DNA of 64,000 nucleotides from Tenacibaculum agarivorans (GCF_001936575.1 NZ_MSMP01000001.1:310001-374000); one strand, 5' to 3'. Positions 8,855-16,442 are shown, counted from the first letter of the stretch. Notes: generated by a model not told the origin, from the letters alone. A program made the numbers and translations.

Positions 8855-9796
8855 ATGTCTTACAGTCAACTTACTCCAAAATTGTTTGCTTGCAGACAAA
8901 GTATGGAGCTAGCAAAAAAAATAGCCGCAGCTTATGGTGAAGAGTTAGGAAATGTGAAAATTACTCCGTTTAGCGATGGAGAATTTCAACCTGCTTTTGA
9001 AGAATCTGTGAGAGGAAGAAGAGTTTTTATTATTGGCTCTACTTTTCCTACTGCTGATAATCTAATGGAAATGCTTTTAATGCTTGATGCCGCTAAAAGA
9101 GCTTCAGCAAGACACATTACTGCTGTTATGCCTTACTTTGGTTGGGCCAGACAAGATAGAAAAGATAAACCTAGAGTTGCTATTGGTGCAAAATTAGTAG
9201 CCAATTTATTACAAGCCGCTGGTGCGACTAGAATTATGACCATGGATTTACATGCAGATCAAATTCAAGGTTTTTTCGAAAAGCCAGTAGATCACTTATT
9301 TGCTTCTACCATTTTTATGGAGTATATAGAAAGCTTAAAACTTGAAAATGTTACTATTGCTTCTCCAGATATGGGAGGTTCTAAAAGAGCTTACGCCTAT
9401 TCTAAATACTTAGCTAGTGATGTAGTTATTTGTTACAAGCAAAGAAAGAAAGCCAATGTAATTGAGCATATGGAATTAATTGGTGAAGTAGAAGGTAAAA
9501 ATGTAATTCTTGTTGACGACATGATTGATACAGGGGGAACATTAACCAGAGCTGCAGATTTAATGGTAGAAAGAGGTGCAAAATCTGTACGAGCAATCTG
9601 TACGCACCCAATACTTTCTGGTGATGCTTATGAGCGAATTCAAAACTCTAAGTTAACAGAGTTAATTGTCTCAGATACAATTCCTTTAAAAAAGGATATT
9701 TCTAAAATAAAAGTTGTATCTTGCGCGCCCTTATTCGCTGATGTGATGCACAAAGTGCAGAGTAACACCTCAATAAGTGATAAGTTTTTAATGTAG
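8855..9796 (+). CDS. prs: Ribose-phosphate pyrophosphokinase
   Basis: A 313-residue cytoplasmic enzyme making PRPP from ribose 5-phosphate and ATP, the precursor for purines, pyrimidines, histidine and NAD. Family motifs: FSDGEFQPAFEESVRG, the ATP-site PYFGWARQDRKDKPR, DLHADQIQGFF, and the PRPP loop VILVDDMIDTGGTL. Length matches class I PRPP synthetases. rplY follows after 64 bp on the same strand, and no terminator is seen between them. Confidence 0.97.
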   Translation: MSYSQLTPKLFACRQSMELAKKIAAAYGEELGNVKITPFSDGEFQPAFEESVRGRRVFIIGSTFPTADNLMEMLLMLDAAKRASARHITAVMPYFGWARQDRKDKPRVAIGAKLVANLLQAAGATRIMTMDLHADQIQGFFEKPVDHLFASTIFMEYIESLKLENVTIASPDMGGSKRAYAYSKYLASDVVICYKQRKKANVIEHMELIGEVEGKNVILVDDMIDTGGTLTRAADLMVERGAKSVRAICTHPILSGDAYERIQNSKLTELIVSDTIPLKKDISKIKVVSCAPLFADVMHKVQSNTSISDKFLM

Positions 9797-9860
9797 TTTC
9801 AGCTACACTCAACCACCAGAATGGTTGTTGAATAATTTTTAATATATAAATAGATAAGTA

Positions 9861-10436
9861 ATGCAATCGATTACAATCAACGGATCTCAAAGAGAAAGCG
9901 TGGGTAAAAAAGCAACAAAAGCCCTACGTAATGCTGGAAAGGTTCCTTGCGTATTATACGGAGGAGATAAACCTGTACACTTTTCAGCTGAAGAAAAAGC
10001 GTTCAAAAGTTTAGTATATACTCCAAACGTATATACAGCTTCGATTGAACTAGACGGTAAAACTTATGCAGCTGTTTTACAAGATATTCAATTCCACCCT
10101 GTAACTGACAAAATTTTACACATTGATTTTTATCAGTTATTTGAAGACAAGCCTGTTACCATGGAAATTCCTGTTAAATTAGTAGGTAGTTCTAAAGGGG
10201 TTATGATTGGTGGTGCTTTACGTCACAACATGCGTAAAGTAAAAGTAAAAGCTTTACCAGCTAACTTACCTGACTTTATTGAAGCAGATATTACTGAGTT
10301 AGAAATTGGTAATAAGCTTTACATTACTGAATTAGCAAACGAGAACTTTACTTTCTTACACCCAGATAACACTGTGGTTGCTCAAGTACGTATGTCTCGT
10401 AATGCCGCTAAAGCTGCAGCAGAAGCTGAAAGTTAA
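9861..10436 (+). CDS. rplY: 50S ribosomal protein L25/general stress protein Ctc
   Basis: A 191-residue protein of the long (TL5/CTC) form that binds 5S rRNA. The N-terminal L25 domain ([25 protein letters not shown]) is followed by the CTC C-terminal beta domain and an Ala/Glu-rich tail ([10 protein letters not shown]). The prs-rplY order is common in Bacteroidetes. Likely cotranscribed with prs and ended by the terminator at 10461. Confidence 0.95.
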   Translation: MQSITINGSQRESVGKKATKALRNAGKVPCVLYGGDKPVHFSAEEKAFKSLVYTPNVYTASIELDGKTYAAVLQDIQFHPVTDKILHIDFYQLFEDKPVTMEIPVKLVGSSKGVMIGGALRHNMRKVKVKALPANLPDFIEADITELEIGNKLYITELANENFTFLHPDNTVVAQVRMSRNAAKAAAEAES

Positions 10437-10460
10437 GAATAACATTCATACAATAGAAAA

Positions 10461-10488
10461 GACCGACAATTATGTCGGTCTTTTTTTT
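10461..10488. terminator. Bidirectional Rho-independent terminator
   Basis: Stem GACCGACA / TGTCGGTC flanked by AAAA and TTTTTTTT, so it can serve rplY on plus and the ankyrin gene on minus. Confidence 0.9.
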
Positions 10489-10513
10489 GATTCAAACAAT
10501 TTACAAATGAAGT

Positions 10514-10900
10514 TTATTTCTTCATTGCTTTTTCAATAATTTCAACTGTTTCGTTAGCCTTAGCTATCTTAGCCCATTTTAAAGCAGTTAATCCTCTTTT
10601 AGATCTTGTTTTAAGCTTTGCTCCGTTATCAATTAGCAATTGAGCAATTTTAGCTCTGTTATAACGTGCTGCAAACATTAATGGAGTTAAACCTGTAGAT
10701 GTTTTATTTACGTTTTCACCATTATCTATCATAGCTTTTACAGCATCAAAATTTCCTTCTCTTATTAACTTGCAAAATGTAGTAACAGCATCGTATTTTG
10801 CTGTAATACTATTAATTTCATTCTTTGGTAATTCAGTAGCGTTAAGTGTTCCTGTATATGCTCCAAATGCTAAGGCGATGGTTAAAATGATTGTTCTCAT
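10514..10900 (-). CDS. Exported ankyrin-repeat protein
   Basis: A 128-residue protein with a signal peptide (about residues 1-21, ending LNATE). Three ankyrin-like repeats follow, including GLTPLMFAARYNRAKIAQLL and GLTALKWAKIAKANETVEII. Likely a periplasmic protein-protein interaction module; the partner is unknown. It is a single gene between an L25 terminator and a 247-bp AT-rich spacer. Confidence 0.85.
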   Translation of the reverse strand: MRTIILTIALAFGAYTGTLNATELPKNEINSITAKYDAVTTFCKLIREGNFDAVKAMIDNGENVNKTSTGLTPLMFAARYNRAKIAQLLIDNGAKLKTRSKRGLTALKWAKIAKANETVEIIEKAMKK

Positions 10901-11147
10901 AGTATAAAAAAATTAATTATGTTGTTGTTTGCTTAAAAGACGCCGCTAATTTTAATTTGTTTCACTAAATACCAATAATTAACAAAATCCTAACTTTAAT
11001 AAGATTTTCTTAACATTTCTGAAAATCAAACCCTTATAAATAAAAACTGTTAAAAAAGTTAAAAACACAACAGGTTTTATCATGTCTTTTGTTAAAATTT
11101 TCAAAAAAAAGTAATAAATTCACAATCAGTAACATAAATCAAAAAAT

Positions 11148-12074
11148 ATGAGTAAAAGACTGATGTACCTCTTAGGTATTTTGCTTACCATAGTCATAGG
11201 AACCTTCCTTTGTTGGAAGCTCTGTTGTCAACAAAGTATGGACGAACAAAATCCTATTACTTCTAAAGAAACTAAAGAAAACACTACTAAAATTGTGAAA
11301 ACCCCAACTTCATTCCCTTTTGCAATTAAAGATCCTAATGATGATTTTTCTTTAAAGGTGAATGATAATTTTAATTTTGAATCGTCAAACCTTAGTTTTT
11401 TAAAACCTATTTCTTCTAATTTAGATTTAGAAGTGGACAAACTAAAGGACTATCTAACATCTAACAGTAACAAATCATTAGCCATAACTGGTTATTATAC
11501 TAATGAGGAGAAAAACAATTCTGCTTATCCAAATTTAGGACTGGCTAGAGCGAACTCTATTAAAAACTTTTTAACCTCTAAAGGAGTTCCTTCTAAAGTA
11601 ATGAACACTTTTGGTGAAGTCAAGAATGATATGGTTCCAGATTCATTACATGTATTCCATGGACCTATAGCTTTTAACTTATCTGAACTAAAAGATGATA
11701 CTGAAGAAATGGACAAATTAGCTGAATATATTAAAGCTCATGCTATTGAATTACACTTTGAAACTGGTCAATCTAAAATTGATTTGAACGCAGAAGAGCG
11801 ACAAGAAATTGCAGACATTGCTAAATATCTTGATAAAGTTGATGGGGCTACTTGTTTAATCACTGGACATACGGACAATACTGGTGATTCAGCAAACAAT
11901 TTAGTTTTAGGTCAGAATAGAGCAAACTCAGTAAAAGAGTATTTAATAAAGAATGCTGCCATACCTGAAAATAAAATCATAGCAACCTCTAAAGGCGAAA
12001 CAGAACCTATAGCGGATAATACTACCGAAGAAGGAAAAGCAAAAAATAGAAGAACAATAATAACAATTAAATAA
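11148..12074 (+). CDS. Membrane-anchored protein with two OmpA-like domains
   Basis: A 308-residue protein. Residues 5-25 are a hydrophobic anchor followed by a short Lys/Thr linker. A first, degenerate OmpA-like unit spans about 65-170 (LAITGYYTNEEKNNS, LGLARANSIKNFLTSKGV). A second, canonical OmpA domain spans about 195-308 (LHFETGQSKIDL, ITGHTDNTGDSANN, NRANSVKEYLI, NRRTIITIK), the part expected to bind peptidoglycan. The next gene starts 11 bp later and is also a membrane protein, so they probably form one operon. Confidence 0.85.
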   Translation: MSKRLMYLLGILLTIVIGTFLCWKLCCQQSMDEQNPITSKETKENTTKIVKTPTSFPFAIKDPNDDFSLKVNDNFNFESSNLSFLKPISSNLDLEVDKLKDYLTSNSNKSLAITGYYTNEEKNNSAYPNLGLARANSIKNFLTSKGVPSKVMNTFGEVKNDMVPDSLHVFHGPIAFNLSELKDDTEEMDKLAEYIKAHAIELHFETGQSKIDLNAEERQEIADIAKYLDKVDGATCLITGHTDNTGDSANNLVLGQNRANSVKEYLIKNAAIPENKIIATSKGETEPIADNTTEEGKAKNRRTIITIK

Positions 12075-12085
12075 AATTAAAAAAT

Positions 12086-12814
12086 ATGAATTGGTGTATC
12101 ATCATACCTATTTTAGTAGGACTTATATCGGCTTTATTAGGATATTTATTGGGTAGACATATTCTTAAAGAATCACAACAAGGACATGCAACTGAAGGTG
12201 AATTATTAGAATTAAAAAATAAAATAACTAATTTAGAAGGAGAACTAAAAACCTGTAGAGAGAGTAAATTAGGTTTAGCTTCTGATTTAAAATTAGCAAG
12301 AGAATCTGCTAGTACTAATCTTGGCGCGGCAGCTTCTTTAACTGGTAACGCTGATGCGGATACTGAAGAAATACAAAAGTTAAAAACAAAAATTAATACA
12401 TTAGAAGCTGATTTAAGCGCATGCCAAGAAAGTAAATTAGGATTGGCATCTGACTTAAAATTAGCAAGAGAGTCTGCTAGCTCACTTACCGCAACTAGTG
12501 ATGTGAAGCTGATACCTTTTGATGCTGATGCGGCTAAGACAGCCTTTGGTAAGAAAATTAAACAAGATGATTTGAAAATTGTTGAAGGAATAGGTCCTAA
12601 AATAGAAGGATTATTTCACAGTTTTGGAATTAAAACTTGGAAAGCATTAAGTGAAACTTCAATAGAAAAATGCCAAGAAGTGTTAGATAGCGGTGGAGAA
12701 CGTTACAGAATCCATAAGCCAGATACTTGGCCACAACAAGCAGGATTAGCTTACGAAGGCAAATGGCAAGAGTTGAAAAAATGGCAAGATGAACTAGATG
12801 GCGGAAAAGCATAA
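12086..12814 (+). CDS. Membrane coiled-coil protein with HhH-like C-terminal domain
   Basis: A 242-residue protein. Residues 5-25 form a transmembrane helix (IIPILVGLISALLGYLLGRH). Residues about 35-140 are a coiled coil containing a duplicated segment, CRESKLGLASDLKLARESAS and CQESKLGLASDLKLARESAS. The C-terminal domain (LKIVEGIGPKIEGLFHSFGI onward) is the helix-hairpin-helix-like module that databases often name flap endonuclease-1-like 5' DNA nuclease; nuclease activity is not established. The DTWPQQAGLAYEGKWQELKK ending is typical of this family next to OmpA proteins in Bacteroidetes. It may form an envelope unit with the preceding gene. Confidence 0.75.
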   Translation: MNWCIIIPILVGLISALLGYLLGRHILKESQQGHATEGELLELKNKITNLEGELKTCRESKLGLASDLKLARESASTNLGAAASLTGNADADTEEIQKLKTKINTLEADLSACQESKLGLASDLKLARESASSLTATSDVKLIPFDADAAKTAFGKKIKQDDLKIVEGIGPKIEGLFHSFGIKTWKALSETSIEKCQEVLDSGGERYRIHKPDTWPQQAGLAYEGKWQELKKWQDELDGGKA

Positions 12815-12816
12815 AA

Positions 12817-12850
12817 CAAAAAGCGCGACAAATTTTGTCGCGCTTTTTTT
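12817..12850. terminator. Bidirectional Rho-independent terminator
   Basis: Stem AAGCGCGACAAA / TTTGTCGCGCTT followed by a T-run, with an A-run on the other side. It separates the OmpA operon (plus) from the cupredoxin-like gene (minus). Confidence 0.92.
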
Positions 12851-12865
12851 ATGAAGCTATTAACT

Positions 12866-13228
12866 TTATTCTACAATTAACGTATACTCCGGTGTTTTGT
12901 TCAACGGACAAAAGTAAGTATACTCCCCCTTTGTTAATGTTACTTGCTTAGAAGTAGACTTAGAGTTATTCTTCACTAAAGATGTTACATAAGCTTCTTT
13001 GATGTGATTTTCCTGACTTGTTTTTCCTTTAGGAGTTAATACAAATCCTACATCTTTTCCAACATTTGAGTTTGAAATTTCGAAAATGTATGTTCCTTCT
13101 GATAAAGTCAATGACTTTTGAGTGAATTCTCCTTTAGTTTGCTCTAAAGCTACTGTTTTAACTTCTTGAGCGTTTAAATTCATAGTTACACCAAATACTA
13201 CGGCTAAAATTGCAATTACTTTTTTCAT
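12866..13228 (-). CDS. Exported cupredoxin-like protein with incomplete copper site
   Basis: A 120-residue protein with a signal peptide (about residues 1-20, ending LNAQ). The small beta-sandwich pattern resembles the cupredoxin_1 family, with TYIFEISNSNVGKDVGFVL early and GEYTYFCPLNKTPEYTLIVE at the end. The single Cys sits where type 1 copper proteins have their Cys ligand, but the usual C-x(n)-H-x(n)-M is not visible (CPLNKTPEY). Copper binding is therefore doubtful. It is the last gene of a minus-strand operon with the AhpD-like protein and the zinc-ribbon peptide. Confidence 0.65.
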   Translation of the reverse strand: MKKVIAILAVVFGVTMNLNAQEVKTVALEQTKGEFTQKSLTLSEGTYIFEISNSNVGKDVGFVLTPKGKTSQENHIKEAYVTSLVKNNSKSTSKQVTLTKGEYTYFCPLNKTPEYTLIVE

Positions 13229-13269
13229 GATTACTTGTTATATTTATTAAAATTAAAGGATTATAAAAA

Positions 13270-13827
13270 TTATGAGTTTACGGTAAACTTACCTGCTTCT
13301 ACTTTTGGAAAATCTACTTCCGTTTCTGCAATGTGGTTTACATAGTTTGTTAATGTGTTTGATACTACGTTAAGTACTATTTCTAAAATATCTCCATCAT
13401 TGTATCCTGCTGCTTTTACTGCTTCAATTTCTTCAGTACTAACGTTACCTCTGTTCTTAGTAATGCTTTGTGCAAACTGTAAACCTGCTGCTACCTTATC
13501 ATCTGAAGAACGTCCTTGTCTGTTTTCCTCAGTTTGTTCGTCTGTTAAACCATTCATCTTTCCGATTGCAGTGTGAGCAGATAAACAGTAGTTACAACTA
13601 TTTTCTTCTGCAATAGCTAAAGCTAATTGCTCTCTAAATTTGTTTGAAAAATTACCACTAGCCGTTAAATCTCCTAACGTTAAGTAACTTTGTAATGTAG
13701 CTGGTGAATTTCCAAATACTTTAATTAGGTTTGGAATGAATCCTAATTTGTTTTGCACTGCATCAAATAATTCTTTTGACTTACCTGTTGTTGTGTCTGG
13801 ATTTAAGGTTTGAATTCTTGTACTCAT
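13270..13827 (-). CDS. AhpD-like carboxymuconolactone decarboxylase family protein
   Basis: A 185-residue protein of the CMD/AhpD fold. The active-site signature SCNYCLSAHTAIGK has C78, C81 and H85, the peroxidatic/resolving pair and proton relay of AhpD-type alkylhydroperoxide reductases. Residues 1-60 resemble the peroxidase-related N-terminus. Likely an antioxidant enzyme in the cytoplasm; the substrate is unknown. It lies 12 bp after the stop of a 33-codon zinc-ribbon gene and 41 bp before the cupredoxin-like gene, all on minus. Confidence 0.85.
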   Translation of the reverse strand: MSTRIQTLNPDTTTGKSKELFDAVQNKLGFIPNLIKVFGNSPATLQSYLTLGDLTASGNFSNKFREQLALAIAEENSCNYCLSAHTAIGKMNGLTDEQTEENRQGRSSDDKVAAGLQFAQSITKNRGNVSTEEIEAVKAAGYNDGDILEIVLNVVSNTLTNYVNHIAETEVDFPKVEAGKFTVNS

Positions 13828-13839
13828 CTTTTTAAGGTT

Positions 13840-13941
13840 TTAGTTGTTATTATTTTTTTCTTGTTTATTTATTAATTCGTTTTGCTCTTCGTATTCTTGG
13901 TACCCCCAGCAATTTGGGCATTGGTATGTATTTAAATTCAT
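13840..13941 (-). CDS. 33-residue zinc-ribbon-like peptide (CPNCWGYQEY)
   Basis: A short frame from ATG (complement of 13939-13941) to TAA (13840-13842) encodes a peptide starting MNLNTYQCPNCWGYQEYEEQ and ending in an Asn-rich tail. The CPNC pair followed by WGYQEY looks like half a rubredoxin-type zinc knuckle, so a metal-binding dimer is conceivable. It is the first gene of the operon with the AhpD-like protein, with only 12 bp between them. I recall similar CPNCWGYQEY peptides in flavobacteria but could not check. Confidence 0.65.
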   Translation of the reverse strand: MNLNTYQCPNCWGYQEYEEQNELINKQEKNNNN

Positions 13942-14423
13942 ATTCGTATCGTTTAAATAGGTTTAATTAATATTTCTGATACAAAGATGCGACGAGAATA
14001 GACCTTAAAAAATGGACAAAAGTTCCTATGCCTTGTACATTTGGGTTTTTAGCTAGGAACAACCTAAAAATAGTGGTGATTTTCGAGTAATATTGAACAA
14101 ATTATAACATACTAGTTCAATTTATTTTAAACCTATGTAATGGTTATTTAAATCAAAATATGTGACCAGAGAATTAAACATAAAAGGTTTTAAAAAAAAC
14201 AGGAATGTAAATAATAATGAGATGCATTTAGATTATAATAAAAACTACATATTCTGCATGGCTTTACTTTAATAGTTTAGCTCCAAAGAGATTTTATAGT
14301 ATCGCTAACTGCTTCTAAACATATATTTAGTGTGGTCCAATTCAGTATATGTAAGTTATATAATCTTAATAATTATTAAACCAGTGAAAACCGTTATCAA
14401 AAAAAATTCGGACAGGAATTGCA
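13942..14423. other. Spacer with no recognised feature
   Basis: About 480 bp of AT-rich DNA. I see no coding frame with plausible composition, no tRNA and no strong hairpin. The right end of the spacer must hold the promoter of the zinc-ribbon operon; CATCTTTG on minus at about 13985 is a one-mismatch -7 box. Confidence 0.4.
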
Positions 14424-14454
14424 AAAAAATAAAGCTCTCGATTTAACGAGAGCT
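14424..14454 (-). terminator. Rho-independent terminator of leader peptide A
   Basis: On minus: stem AGCTCTCG / CGAGAGCT with a six-base loop, then TTTATTTTTTT. It lies 18 bp after the peptide stop codon. Confidence 0.88.
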
Positions 14455-14471
14455 AAAAGCATTAAGATAAA

Positions 14472-14636
14472 TTAGAGAATGCTACTTAATGTTGAGCAAG
14501 GGTCATAACTAATATCACAAGAGAGGATATATCGATCTCCATTCTTACAGGTATACTTACAGCTACCACCTCCAGCAATAGTTTTTTGTTCCGTTTTACT
14601 AAGGGTTTTACCCAAATTTGAAATGTTTTTTAACAT
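14472..14636 (-). CDS. Double-glycine leader peptide A (bacteriocin/pheromone-like precursor)
   Basis: A 54-residue peptide starting MLKNISNLGKTLSKTEQKTI and then AGGG at residues 21-24. The leader matches the ComC/bacteriocin-type double-glycine signal common in flavobacteria, which a peptidase-containing ABC transporter cuts after GG. The 31-residue core has four Cys (C26, C30, C40, C47), suggesting disulfides or modification. It is monocistronic, with its own terminator at 14424. No transporter or modifying enzyme lies in the window. Whether it is a bacteriocin, a signal or another exported peptide cannot be decided from sequence. Confidence 0.75.
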   Translation of the reverse strand: MLKNISNLGKTLSKTEQKTIAGGGSCKYTCKNGDRYILSCDISYDPCSTLSSIL

Positions 14637-14782
14637 GATTAAATTTTTAAGGTTAATAATTAATTAAAAATAACGATAAAAATAAGAACGGAATATGGAA
14701 TATCTAATTAGCTGTATTAACGTGTACATTAGCATAAATTAATAACAGAAAAAGAGTAGGAATCATGAGAGGTAAAAAAGAA

Positions 14783-14806
14783 GAAAAAAGCGACCCGAAA
14801 GCCGCT
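14783..14806 (-). terminator. Rho-independent terminator of leader peptide B
   Basis: On minus: AGCGGC / GTCGCT (one G-U pair) with a TTTCGG loop, followed by TTTTTTCTTC. It is 5 bp after the peptide B stop. Confidence 0.8.
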
Positions 14807-14811
14807 AGTAA

Positions 14812-14976
14812 TTAGCATGCTTCTCCACATGCTTCTACTCGATCTGTACCACATCCGATAACAGTTTCACCTGTTAAGCAATGACAGTAATAGCATCTAT
14901 AACTGCCACCTCCTGAAATAAGACGTTGTTTCGTTTTAGATAATTCAATTCCCAATTTAGAAATGTTTTCTAGCAT
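14812..14976 (-). CDS. Double-glycine leader peptide B (bacteriocin/pheromone-like precursor)
   Basis: A 54-residue peptide, the same length as peptide A. The leader MLENISKLGIELSKTKQRLI followed by SGGG (residues 21-24) is homologous to that of A, while the core is different and richer in Cys: C28, C31, C33, C42, C50 and C54, six in 31 residues. Cleavage after GG by a peptidase-ABC transporter is expected from the family. It has its own terminator. The TAAAACAGTAG motif also found behind neighbouring small genes lies 55 bp upstream of its start. Function is unknown. Confidence 0.75.
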   Translation of the reverse strand: MLENISKLGIELSKTKQRLISGGGSYRCYYCHCLTGETVIGCGTDRVEACGEAC

Positions 14977-15041
14977 AATAAAAAATTTAAAAGGTTAATA
15001 CAGTAAAAAGATACAAAATAAAAAACTCATTAAAACAGTAG

Positions 15042-15194
15042 TTAGAAGTCATCAAAAAAAGTAATGTCATCACCAGGATCAGATGATCGACCATCATTAT
15101 CTCCATTACCTCTAAACAGTGAAATGATAAAAGCTACAACGATCAAAAAAATGATAACAAACCAAATACTTACTTCTGTCTCTTCTTGTACCAT
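15042..15194 (-). CDS. Small single-helix membrane protein, acidic tail
   Basis: A 50-residue protein: acidic start MVQEETEVS, one transmembrane helix (IWFVIIFLIVVAFIISLF, residues 10-27), then a Gly/Asp-rich soluble tail ending FFDDF. No family recognised. The stop codon is immediately followed by CTACTGTTTTA, a motif repeated behind the next two genes. Start chosen at the only ATG in frame. Its position beside two double-glycine peptides makes an immunity or accessory role possible, but that is a guess. Confidence 0.6.
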   Translation of the reverse strand: MVQEETEVSIWFVIIFLIVVAFIISLFRGNGDNDGRSSDPGDDITFFDDF

Positions 15195-15234
15195 GAAGTA
15201 AAACTAGTAAAAACAAAATAACGTAAAAGAGTAG

Positions 15235-15390
15235 TTAGTCAATATCAATGTCTATATCATCATCAAAAGTTTCTATATATTTTTTTACATCATCTTCTTT
15301 ACCAAAGATGATCACTTTAAAAAATTTCCAGATTTTAACTAATAAAAGGAGAGCTAAAAAGATAAATAAAACAATATGATACCATTCCAT
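15235..15390 (-). CDS. Small single-helix membrane protein, Asp-rich tail
   Basis: A 51-residue protein: MEWYHI, one transmembrane helix (VLFIFLALLLLVKIWKFF, about residues 7-24), a basic/acidic region and an Asp-Ile repeat at the end (DDDIDIDID). Similar in architecture to the 15042 product, with little sequence identity. The stop is immediately followed by CTACTCTTTTA. No family recognised. Confidence 0.6.
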   Translation of the reverse strand: MEWYHIVLFIFLALLLLVKIWKFFKVIIFGKEDDVKKYIETFDDDIDIDID

Positions 15391-15420
15391 ATTTCAAAAC
15401 TAGAAAAAATAAAAGAGTAG

Positions 15421-15606
15421 TTATTCCTTTCTCTTTCCGAATAATATCACATAAGTGAGGAAAAGAAATACTATTGAAATGAACAACAAAAATGGTCTAA
15501 GATTACAAAACGTCAAACTATCCTCACAACTAATAAATAACATTGGAGAGGAAATTAAAAAGGATAAAACAAGATAGAATTTCGCTCTTAAATTAAATTT
15601 ATTCAT
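15421..15606 (-). CDS. Small two-helix membrane protein
   Basis: A 61-residue protein with two hydrophobic helices (FYLVLSFLISSPMLFIS and FLLFISIVFLFLTYVILF) separated by CEDSLTFCNLRP, which has two Cys, and a basic end GKRKE. A perfect -7 box TATATTTG lies on minus about 15 bp before the ATG (complement of 15612-15619), so it probably starts its own transcript. The stop codon is directly followed by CTACTCTTTTA. No family recognised. Confidence 0.55.
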   Translation of the reverse strand: MNKFNLRAKFYLVLSFLISSPMLFISCEDSLTFCNLRPFLLFISIVFLFLTYVILFGKRKE

Positions 15607-15637
15607 GGAGCAAATATAGATAAACGATTAACCGTAA

Positions 15638-15877
15638 TTATTGAGATTGTTTCTTTTTGAAAAATAGAAGTTTTACACCTAGGTAAAAACATAAAAAGAT
15701 TATTAAATATAGAATTATATGAAATATTATAAACCTGTACCCTCCTTTGTCAATCGGTGAACCACTAAAAACTAATCCAAAGGTGTATATGATTTTAGAA
15801 ATAATCTCAGCTAGTTCTATATTCAATAGGTATAGACCAAGAGTTAAAAGAATTAAACCAGAGACTTTCTTAAGCAT
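15638..15877 (-). CDS. Small multi-helix membrane protein
   Basis: A 79-residue protein from the ATG at 15877. Two or three hydrophobic helices (VSGLILLTLGLYLL, IIYTFGLVF, FIIFHIILYLIIFLCFYLGV) and a basic end FFKKKQSQ. A longer frame from a TTG at 15916 exists, but it would translate the conserved intergenic motif TGACTACTCTATTA, so I prefer the internal ATG. No family recognised. It is part of the same row of small membrane genes. Confidence 0.5.
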   Translation of the reverse strand: MLKKVSGLILLTLGLYLLNIELAEIISKIIYTFGLVFSGSPIDKGGYRFIIFHIILYLIIFLCFYLGVKLLFFKKKQSQ

Positions 15878-15901
15878 AAAAAATAATAAAACAAAATAAA
15901 G

Positions 15902-15915
15902 TAATAGAGTAGTCA
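15902..15915 (-). repeat. Stop-adjacent 14-bp motif, upstream copy
   Basis: TGACTACTCTATTA on minus. Equivalent copies TAACTACTCTTTTA occur at 15410-15423 and 15224-15237, and TAACTACTGTTTTA at 15031-15044. In those three the first triplet is the stop codon of a small gene. Here only about ten codons (ending FSSVD) precede the TGA, suggesting the remains of a lost gene. Confidence 0.6.
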
Positions 15916-16036
15916 ATCGACACTACTAAATATAGCTGATAAAGTTCTTTAATACAATTAATAGTAAGTTAAAATGGGGGAAAAACCTGTTTGAATTAAT
16001 TAAATATATTTTAATTTTAAGGTTAAAACTCATAAT

Positions 16037-16309
16037 ATGAAAATTTTTACCTACCTATTTATTTTTTTTCTAGCGTTTCATGTTTCAGCACAAGATCATG
16101 ATTCTCAAAAAGAAGCACAACAAAAAATTGATAAATCACTGCCGAAAGAAAAGACAAAACTTAAAACAGAAAAAGATATAAACAAGACAACAAATAATCT
16201 TAGTAAAGAAGCAAGTACTAAACCAACACCAGTACAAAAACCAAAAGCAAAAGAAGTAACAAGAGCAAAAGGAAGATCAAGGCATACTGAAGTAAAGAAG
16301 AAAAAATAA
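16037..16309 (+). CDS. Small exported Lys-rich low-complexity protein
   Basis: A 90-residue protein with a signal peptide (about residues 1-18, FTYLFIFFLAFHVSAQ). The mature part is hydrophilic and strongly basic (KKEKTKLKTEKDINK-like stretches, ending RHTEVKKKK) with no cysteine and no predicted fold. A terminator follows at 16369. Function unknown; possibly a nucleic-acid- or polyanion-binding envelope peptide. Confidence 0.55.
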   Translation: MKIFTYLFIFFLAFHVSAQDHDSQKEAQQKIDKSLPKEKTKLKTEKDINKTTNNLSKEASTKPTPVQKPKAKEVTRAKGRSRHTEVKKKK

Positions 16310-16368
16310 ATAGAAGTACCATCTTATAAAGCAGCAACTAAGAAAATTAACCTTAATTGAAATATTAC

Positions 16369-16396
16369 AAGCACCTACGTTAAGGTGCTTTTTTTA
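16369..16396 (+). terminator. Rho-independent terminator
   Basis: Stem AAGCACCT / AGGTGCTT with an ACGTTA loop, then TTTTTTA. Ends the 16037 transcript. Confidence 0.88.
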
Positions 16397-16442
16397 TTGT
16401 CAAAAATTTAACCGATAACTCAAGTTCTCAAAATATCTGTAA

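Noticed and set aside
15878..15916. TTG start giving a 92-residue version of the 15638 membrane protein
   Set aside because: The extra residues would be encoded by the conserved intergenic motif; the internal ATG gives a normal small membrane protein.
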